Shown here: piece after piece, positions 1 to 4,679 of the stretch
How the letters are laid out: each line of letters starts with the position of its first letter
Numbering within the stretch: the first letter of the stretch is position 1
Origin: Vulcanimicrobiota bacterium
Lineage (GTDB): Bacteria > Vulcanimicrobiota > Vulcanimicrobiia > Vulcanimicrobiales > Vulcanimicrobiaceae
Length of the DNA: 5,655 bases
Direction of reading: 5' to 3'
Assembly: GCA_019233165.1 (NCBI GenBank)
Contig: JAFAMS010000077.1
Location: 1 to 5,655, forward strand
Notes under the pieces: model-generated
Databases searched by the model: none
Told to the model about the DNA's origin: nothing
Seen by the model: the letters and a program-made list of their open reading frames with translations, nothing else
Position numbers and translations under genes: made by a program

Positions 1-996
1 CACGACGGCGAACGCTTCGTTGACTTCAAGCAAATCGAGATCGTCGAACGTCATCCCGGCGCGCCCGAGCGCTTTGCGCGCCGCCGGCAGCGGACCGGTC
101 AGCATGATCGTCGGCTCCGTCCCAACCGAAGCCGTTGCGCGAAGTCGCGCGCGGGGCCGCAAGCCCGCACGTTCGCCGGCTTCGCGGGAACCGATCAAAA
201 CCGCGGCCGCGCCGTCGACGATCCCGGAGGAGTTCCCCGCGGTGTGGACGTGCGCGATCCGCTCGACCTCGGGATAGCGTTGGATCGCAACGGAGTCGAA
301 ACCGAGCTCGTCGCCGATCTTCTCGAACGACGCCGCGAGCGCCGCGAGCGATTCGACGGTCGTCCCTTCCCGCACGTGTTCGTCGCGCTCTAGGACGACG
401 TCGTCGTTGAGATCGACGACCGGGACGATCGAACGCGCGAACCGGCCCTCCTTCCAGGCCGCCGCCGCACGCCGTTGCGACTCGGCGGCGTACGCGTCGA
501 CGTCGGTCCGCGAGAACCCGCACTGCGTCGCGATGAGGTCGGCGGAGATCCCTTGGGGGACGTAATGCACGCGACTCGTCAATTCAGGATCGGTGCGAAT
601 CGCGCCACCGCCCGTCCCCATCGGGATCCGCGACATCGACTCGACGCCCCCGCCGATCGCGAAGTCGGCCTCGCCGAGCGCGACCTTCCCGGCCGCCATG
701 TTCACGGCTTCCAAGCCGGAGCCGCAGAAGCGATTGATCTGGACCCCTGCGACGCTCTCGGCGAATCCTGCGGCGATTGCGGCGGTACGCGCGATGTCGG
801 CGCCCTGATCGCCGATCGGCTGGACGCAACCGAGGATCACGTCGTCGACTCGAGCGCTATCCAGATGGTTGCGCGCGCGAAGCGCGACGAGGACCTGCGC
901 GGCAAGCTCGACCGGCGAGATCGAATAGAGCGCGCCTTCCTTCTTCCCCCGTCCCCGCGGCGTGCGGACCGCGTCGTAAATGTAGGCGTCAGCCAC
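1..996 (-). CDS. Thiolase (acetyl-CoA C-acyltransferase), C-terminus cut by window edge
   Basis: Thiolases cleave a 3-ketoacyl-CoA with CoA, or run the reverse condensation, through a cysteine acyl-enzyme in the cytoplasm. The 332 residues present include the start motif DAVRTPRGRGKKEGAL, the nucleophile in NRFCGSGLEAVN (Cys91), GGGVESMSRIPMG (117-129), the family block HTAGNSSGIVDGAAA (251-265) and NEAFA (326-330). Family members are about 390-400 residues, so roughly 60 are missing, including the GHP histidine and the second cysteine (CxG). The GTG at 996-994 is chosen because GGAGGA at 1006-1001 lies just upstream and the protein then begins ADAYIYDAVRTP, as thiolases do. The start overlaps the end of the acyl-CoA dehydrogenase gene by 8 bases. 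The nucleophile context CGSG occurs in both biosynthetic (AtoB/PhaA) and degradative thiolases. Its place after an acyl-CoA dehydrogenase favours a degradative role, which is inference. Chain-length preference cannot be read from what is visible. Confidence 0.95.
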   Translation of the reverse strand, partial: MADAYIYDAVRTPRGRGKKEGALYSISPVELAAQVLVALRARNHLDSARVDDVILGCVQPIGDQGADIARTAAIAAGFAESVAGVQINRFCGSGLEAVNMAAGKVALGEADFAIGGGVESMSRIPMGTGGGAIRTDPELTSRVHYVPQGISADLIATQCGFSRTDVDAYAAESQRRAAAAWKEGRFARSIVPVVDLNDDVVLERDEHVREGTTVESLAALAASFEKIGDELGFDSVAIQRYPEVERIAHVHTAGNSSGIVDGAAAVLIGSREAGERAGLRPRARLRATASVGTEPTIMLTGPLPAARKALGRAGMTFDDLDLLEVNEAFAVV

Positions 997-2176
997 CGTT
1001 TCCTCCGCGCCGCGAGAGCAACCCGCGGCCGATCACTTCTCGCATGATCTCGTTGCTGCCGCCGTAGATTCGTTTGACCCGCGCGTCGACGTAAGCGCGG
1101 GCGACGGGGTACTCGCGCATGTAGCCGTACCCGCCGTGCAACTGCAAACATGCATCGACGACCCGGCCTTCCATCTCGGTGCACCAGACCTTCGCCATCG
1201 CGGCGCGCTCCGCGGTAAGGTTGCCGGCAAGGTGGCGCACGACGCAGGCGTCGATGAACGTCCGGCCGAGCTCGATCTCGGTCGCCGCGTCGGCGAGGAC
1301 GAAGCGCGTGTGCTGGAAGTCGGCGACGCGTTTCCCGAACGCGGAACGTTCCCCGACGTACGCGAGCGTCTGCGCGAAGCAGCCTTCCGCAGCGGCGACC
1401 GCAGCGACCGCGATCATGAAGCGCTCTTGCGGAAGCTCGGCCATCAAGTACTCGAAGCCCCGACCGAGCTCGCCCAGGAGCGCCGACTCCTCGACGAAGA
1501 CGCCGTCGAGAAAGAGCTCGGAGGTGTCTTGCGCGTGCATCCCGATCTTGTCGAGATTCTTGCCGCGCGCGAACCCCGCCGCCGCCGCGTCGACGAGAAA
1601 TAAGCTAATCCCATGCGCTCCGCGCGCGGCATCCGTCTTCGCCACAACCACGATGGCGTCGGCGAGTTGACCGTTGCTGACGAAGGTCTTGTTGCCGGTG
1701 ATCCTATAGCCGGCGCCGTCGCGCACTGCGCGCGTCTCGATCCCCGCGAGATCGCTCCCGGCGCGCGGTTCGGTCATCGCGATCGCGCCGATCGCGCTGC
1801 CGTCGACGAAGCGCGGGAGCCACGTTCGCTTGATCCCGTCGCTTCCGTAGTGGAGCAGGTACGGCGCGACGATGTTCGAGTGAAGCGAGAAGCTCGGACC
1901 CGTGACGCCCGCACGCGCTTGCTCTTCGAGCGCGACGACCGCCGAACGGATGTCGTCGCCGGCGCCGCCGTATGCTTCGGGAATCGTCGTGCACAAGAGC
2001 CCGGCTTCACCGGCCTTCCGCCAAAGCGAACGCGGGACGCAGCCTTCTTCTTCCCACTGCGCGTGATGCGGGACGATCTCGGTCTCGACGAATCGGCGAA
2101 CGACGCGCCGGAAGAGCGCGTCCTGCTCTCGGAACGGCGGACGCTCTTCTTCGCTTGCGGGCAAGGTTGCGATCAC
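989..2176 (-). CDS. Acyl-CoA dehydrogenase, long-chain (LCAD)-like
   Basis: This FAD-dependent enzyme makes the trans-2-enoyl-CoA from an acyl-CoA and passes electrons to electron-transfer flavoprotein. The 395 residues match the usual family length. The N-terminal helical domain (about 15-125) is followed by signature GAIAMTEPRAGSDLAGI (130-146), a beta domain with KIGMHAQDTSELFLDGV, and the C-terminal helical domain with QLHGGYGYMREYPVAR (345-360) and RIYGGSNEIMRE (369-380). Where short- and medium-chain enzymes carry the catalytic glutamate (IYEGTNE), this protein has Gly372. Glu251 in ELPQERFMIA instead matches the base position of LCAD and isovaleryl-CoA dehydrogenase. The beginning (FREQDALFRRVVRRFVETEIVPHHAQWEEEG) is also LCAD-like. 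It starts with GTG at 2176-2174 inside the stop of the upstream gene. There is no clear Shine-Dalgarno, so translation probably depends on coupling. Substrate could be straight or branched acyl-CoA. Confidence 0.95.
   Translation of the reverse strand: MIATLPASEEERPPFREQDALFRRVVRRFVETEIVPHHAQWEEEGCVPRSLWRKAGEAGLLCTTIPEAYGGAGDDIRSAVVALEEQARAGVTGPSFSLHSNIVAPYLLHYGSDGIKRTWLPRFVDGSAIGAIAMTEPRAGSDLAGIETRAVRDGAGYRITGNKTFVSNGQLADAIVVVAKTDAARGAHGISLFLVDAAAAGFARGKNLDKIGMHAQDTSELFLDGVFVEESALLGELGRGFEYLMAELPQERFMIAVAAVAAAEGCFAQTLAYVGERSAFGKRVADFQHTRFVLADAATEIELGRTFIDACVVRHLAGNLTAERAAMAKVWCTEMEGRVVDACLQLHGGYGYMREYPVARAYVDARVKRIYGGSNEIMREVIGRGLLSRRGGNGG
1001..1006 (-). promoter_or_regulatory. Shine-Dalgarno of the thiolase gene, inside the acyl-CoA dehydrogenase gene
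   Basis: GGAGGA at 1006-1001 on the minus strand lies four bases before the GTG start at 996 and within the last codons of the acyl-CoA dehydrogenase gene. It is the main reason for choosing this GTG. The spacing is slightly short but acceptable. Confidence 0.75.
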
Positions 2177-3141
2177 GACATCGCGCCCGCGAGGGCGAAC
2201 CCCGTCCTTTCCTTGCCTTTCGTTCCCAGCATCGCACGCGCTTCGGCTGGAGTCGCCGGCTCGAGCGAAAGCGCGTCGAAGATCTGCAACACTTTGCGGA
2301 CTTGCTCGGCATTCGACGTCGCGAGCTTGCCGCGTCCGATCAGCAGCGAATCCTCGAGGCCGATGCGCACGTGCATACCCAAACTGAGCGCGCCGGCGGC
2401 GACCGTCATCTGGTAACGCCCGGCGCCGAGCGCCGACATCTGGAACTCGGGCCCGAAAAGCCGCTCGGCCGTCGCCTTCATGTACGCGAGGTGTTCCGTT
2501 TCACCGCCGAGCCCGCCCGGCGTGCCGACCACGGCCTGCAAAAAGAGTGGGCCATCGGGGAGCCAGCCCTGATCTTTGCAGAGCTTGAGCGCGTACAGAT
2601 GCCCCACGTCGAAGCACTCGAACTCGAACCGGACGCCGTGCTCTTTGCCGAAGTTCCCGACGTACTCCATGTTCGCGAAGGAGTTGATGTAGGGTTTCTC
2701 TTTGGAGGCTTCGAGCTTGTCGCGCTCCCATTGGTACTCGATGTTCTTCATCTTCTCGAGCGCCGTGAACGTGCCGAAATTGACGCAGCCCAGATTGAAC
2801 GACGTGATCTCCGGCGAGAGCGCGATCGGCGCGGCCATCCGCTGCTCGAACGTGAAGCCGTAGCCGCCGCCGGTCGTGATGTTCACGATCGCGTCGGTGT
2901 GATCGGCGATCTTGCGCACGAACTGCAGGAACGTCTCGGGGCGCCAGTCGGGCGCGCCGTGCCGCTCGTCCTTCTCAGGCCGCCGCGCGTGCAGATGGAT
3001 GATCGCAGCGCCGGCTTCGACGGCGGCGATCGCCTCGCGCGCGATGTCGTCGGGGAAGATCGGCAAGTGCGGCGACATGCTCGGCGTGTGCACGCTTCCG
3101 GTGATCGCGCACGTGATGATGCGCTTCTTCTGATAGATCAT
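2173..3141 (-). CDS. Beta-keto acid cleavage enzyme (BKACE, DUF849 / Kce family)
   Basis: BKACE enzymes are zinc-dependent TIM-barrel proteins that react a beta-keto acid with acetyl-CoA to give acetoacetate and a new acyl-CoA. Family features are clear: ITCAITGSV at 9-17, MSPHLPI at 22-28, AGAAIIHLHAR with His49 and His51 as zinc ligands, NITTGG at 87-92, FNLGCVNFG at 115-123, FEFECFDVG at 172-180, and HVRIGLEDS at 257-265. Compared from memory with Cloacimonas Kce, His46/His48/Glu230 correspond to His49/His51/Glu263. Ser82, Thr106, Glu143, Arg226 and Asp231 correspond to Thr89, Ser114, Glu175, Arg259 and Asp264. The amine-binding Glu14 is replaced by Val17. At 322 residues it is about 45 longer than Kce; roughly half of the excess is an insertion near 123-170. 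ATG at 3141 has AAGGAG seven bases upstream. Second in the operon, 11 bases after the aminotransferase. The true substrate is unknown. Confidence 0.93.
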   Translation of the reverse strand: MIYQKKRIITCAITGSVHTPSMSPHLPIFPDDIAREAIAAVEAGAAIIHLHARRPEKDERHGAPDWRPETFLQFVRKIADHTDAIVNITTGGGYGFTFEQRMAAPIALSPEITSFNLGCVNFGTFTALEKMKNIEYQWERDKLEASKEKPYINSFANMEYVGNFGKEHGVRFEFECFDVGHLYALKLCKDQGWLPDGPLFLQAVVGTPGGLGGETEHLAYMKATAERLFGPEFQMSALGAGRYQMTVAAGALSLGMHVRIGLEDSLLIGRGKLATSNAEQVRKVLQIFDALSLEPATPAEARAMLGTKGKERTGFALAGAMS

Positions 3142-3148
3142 CGCTTGG

Positions 3149-3154
3149 CTCCTT
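3149..3154 (-). promoter_or_regulatory. Shine-Dalgarno of the BKACE gene overlapping the aminotransferase stop
   Basis: On the minus strand the sequence TAAGGAG contains both the TAA stop of the aminotransferase gene (3155-3153) and the AAGGAG ribosome site, seven bases before ATG 3141. A terminating ribosome would be delivered directly to the next start, which supports co-translation of the two proteins. Confidence 0.8.
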
Positions 3155-4502
3155 AGCTTTGCGCCGCGCCGGCAAAAGCTGCGCCGGTCGAACGAGCGAC
3201 TTCCGAAAGGACCTCCGAGAGGGCGGCAAGCGTTTCGTCGATCGTCGCCTCATCCATCGCCGTCGAGACGATGAATCCGCCGCTGGGGATGAACAGGACG
3301 CCGCGGTTGAGCATCTTCTGATGGACCTGCAGCGCGAGCGGAATGCTGCGCGCTGCGGCCGGCAAGAAGCCTCGGTAATTCGTGTACGTTGAATCGTCGA
3401 GCATCATCGCGACCATCGACCCGACGCCGTTCGCCCTGCCTCCCAGGCCGCTCTCGCGAATCGCTCGCGTGATTCCGTCCCGCAACCGGTCGCCGAGGCG
3501 ATTGATCCGCTCGATCTCGGGCTTCGTCAGCAATTCCATCGAGACGCGACCGGCGACCATCGCGAGCGGGTTCCCGTTATACGTGCCGCCGTGCGGAACT
3601 TTCGGGTGGCCGCCCCGGTGATCGAAGACGGACATGATATCCCGCCGCCCGCCGACGGCGCCGATCGGCAAGCCGCCTCCGATGATCTTGCCGAGCGCGG
3701 TGAGGTCGGGCTCGATCCCGTACCGTCCCTGCGCTCCATCGTAGCCGACCCGGAACGTGAAGACCTCATCGATCAAGAGCAGCGCGCCGTTCGCGCGCGT
3801 CCATTCGCGCAGGAGCCGCAGATACGCGGGGGTCGCCTCGAGAAAACCCATCCGCGCCACGATCGGATCGAAGAGCACGCCGGCGAGCTCGGCTTTGTTC
3901 GCATCGAGGATCCGCGCGGTCGCCTCGACGTCGTTGAACGGAATCACGACGACGTCGCTCAGCAGCCGCTCCGGCGTTCCGGCAGCATGCCCGACCGCGA
4001 CCGGATCGCGCTCGCCCCAGTTCGCGGGCGTCGGATCGAGGCTCGCCTGCACGTAGTCGTACGCGCCGTGATACGCGCCTTCAACCTTCGCGAGCTTCGG
4101 CTTCCCGGTAAACGCACGCGCCGCGCGCACGGCGAACATCACCGCTTCGGTGCCCGAATTGCAGAATCGGACTTGCTCGACCGACGGGAGCCGCTCGACC
4201 AAAAGTTCGGCGAGCAGGATCTCGCTCTCGGTCGGAAGACCGACCGCCATCATCTCCGCAGCTTGCCGGCGCACCGCCTCGACGATCTTCGGGTGCGAAT
4301 GGCCGTGGATCATCGAAGAATAGTTGTTGATGAAGTCGGTGCGCTCGACGCCGTCGACGTCGACGACCTTGCAGCCGGCGCCGCTCGCCGCGTAGAGCGG
4401 ATAGGGATCGAACGCGACGGTATGGCGCGTGTTTCCTCCCGGGAGGACGCGCTGCGCGCGCTCGAACAGGCGCGCGGATCGCGACGACGCGTCAGGATAC
4501 AT
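3153..4502 (-). CDS. Class III PLP aminotransferase, glutamate-1-semialdehyde / beta-transaminase type
   Basis: This is a fold-type I PLP enzyme of 449 residues that probably moves an amino group between an amino acid and a keto acid. Visible features: GGNTRHTVAFDPYPL (22-36) in the N-terminal substrate segment, NSGTEA (115-120) for phosphate binding, YHG (144-146) for ring stacking, LLLIDEV with Asp245 for the pyridine nitrogen, GKIIGGGLPIGAVGG with Schiff-base Lys272, and GGTYNGNP (305-312) for the partner-subunit phosphate contact. The spacing DEVFTFR is one residue shorter than DEVMTGFR of glutamate-1-semialdehyde mutase. Like Arg26, this resembles the beta-phenylalanine aminotransferase of Variovorax (remembered, not aligned by program). 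Start ATG 4502 is preferred over an in-frame GTG at 4547 because GGAGGTG ends five bases upstream and the extra residues would be encoded by the operator and SD. First gene of the operon. A haem role is unlikely beside BKACE and beta-oxidation genes. Confidence 0.9.
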   Translation of the reverse strand: MYPDASSRSARLFERAQRVLPGGNTRHTVAFDPYPLYAASGAGCKVVDVDGVERTDFINNYSSMIHGHSHPKIVEAVRRQAAEMMAVGLPTESEILLAELLVERLPSVEQVRFCNSGTEAVMFAVRAARAFTGKPKLAKVEGAYHGAYDYVQASLDPTPANWGERDPVAVGHAAGTPERLLSDVVVIPFNDVEATARILDANKAELAGVLFDPIVARMGFLEATPAYLRLLREWTRANGALLLIDEVFTFRVGYDGAQGRYGIEPDLTALGKIIGGGLPIGAVGGRRDIMSVFDHRGGHPKVPHGGTYNGNPLAMVAGRVSMELLTKPEIERINRLGDRLRDGITRAIRESGLGGRANGVGSMVAMMLDDSTYTNYRGFLPAAARSIPLALQVHQKMLNRGVLFIPSGGFIVSTAMDEATIDETLAALSEVLSEVARSTGAAFAGAAQS

Positions 4503-4507
4503 CGGCA

Positions 4508-4524
4508 CACCTCCGGGGACGGAG
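4508..4524 (-). promoter_or_regulatory. Shine-Dalgarno of the aminotransferase gene, inside a small hairpin
   Basis: On the minus strand GGAGGTG occupies 4514-4508, five bases before ATG 4502, and this decides the start. The mRNA can fold CTCCG (4524-4520), loop TCCC, CGGAG (4515-4511), which would pair most of the ribosome site. The stem is only five base pairs, so an effect on translation is possible but unproven. Confidence 0.55.
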
Positions 4525-4527
4525 CTT

Positions 4528-4545
4528 AAGCTGTATACAGAATCC
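4528..4545 (-). promoter_or_regulatory. Operator-like palindrome TGTATACA upstream of the aminotransferase operon
   Basis: CTGTATACAG at 4531-4540 is a perfect 10-base palindrome. Read on the minus strand, the wider site is GGATTCTGTATACAGCTT. It matches 14 of 18 positions of the site at 4618-4635. Its core ends 30 bases upstream of the aminotransferase ATG, a position where a bound dimer would block or influence transcription of the operon. GTATAC-centred palindromes are known, from memory, for several FCD-type GntR regulators. The family of the actual regulator is not shown by this window. Confidence 0.6.
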
Positions 4546-4573
4546 AAGCGGCTTCGGACCCCACGGCGCTAGT

Positions 4574-4592
4574 CCTCCGGGTCGACCCGAGG
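4574..4592. repeat. GC-rich inverted repeat midway between the two operators
   Basis: CGGGTCGACCCG at 4578-4589 is a perfect 12-base palindrome. With one unpaired C at 4577 it extends to CCT at 4574-4576 pairing with AGG at 4590-4592. Its centre (4583.5) lies two bases from the midpoint (4581.5) of the two TGTATACA cores. It could be a second protein-binding site or a DNA/RNA hairpin. It has no T-tract and is not a typical terminator. Confidence 0.5.
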
Positions 4593-4605
4593 CCCTTCAG
4601 GAGGT

Positions 4606-4677
4606 ATGACGCCCAATGGATATTGTATACAGGTAATCGGACTTCCCGAAACGGAAGCCGCGCCCGAGGGCTCGTGA
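4606..4677 (+). other. Possible 23-codon leader ORF before the M3 peptidase gene
   Basis: ATG at 4606 opens a 23-codon frame (MTPNGYCIQVIGLPETEAAPEGS) ending in TGA 4675-4677, two bases before the peptidase ATG in a different frame. It spans the right-hand operator. AGGAGG at 4599-4604 sits only one base before the ATG, too close for normal initiation, and the peptide has no recognisable feature. It may be chance; it would need transcription starting upstream of 4599. Confidence 0.15.
4618..4635 (+). promoter_or_regulatory. Operator-like palindrome TGTATACA upstream of the M3 peptidase gene
   Basis: The core TGTATACA is at 4624-4631 within GGATATTGTATACAGGTA. It points toward the peptidase gene and is the inverted counterpart of the site at 4528-4545, giving a shared pattern GGATWYTGTATACAGSTW. 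The core ends about 48 bases before the peptidase ATG. I could not place a convincing sigma-70 -35/-10 pair near either site, so the exact promoter positions remain open. Confidence 0.58.
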
Positions 4678-4679
4678 CG

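Noticed and set aside
26..523. Minus-strand frame of 165 codons within the thiolase region
   Set aside because: It lies in another frame from the thiolase, whose motifs (NRFCGSG, GNSSGIVDGAAA, NEAFA) run unbroken through the region.
1972..3156. Long plus-strand open frame (394 codons) opposite the BKACE and dehydrogenase genes
   Set aside because: Arginine-rich translation with no family motif. It is antisense to two clearly recognised genes, and such frames are expected in GC-rich DNA.
3591..4529. Plus-strand open frame (312 codons) opposite the aminotransferase gene
   Set aside because: Low-complexity charged product, no motif and no ribosome site; it mirrors codon bias of the true minus-strand gene.
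4503..4547. Extended aminotransferase start at GTG 4547, adding 15 residues
   Set aside because: The extra codons would be formed by the operator and the GGAGGTG ribosome site, and the added residues do not resemble the family N-terminus.
4642..4657. CTTCC-CGAAAC-GGAAG hairpin in the peptidase leader, considered as a terminator or attenuator
   Set aside because: Stem is only five base pairs, with no T-tract after it; not enough to call a regulatory element.
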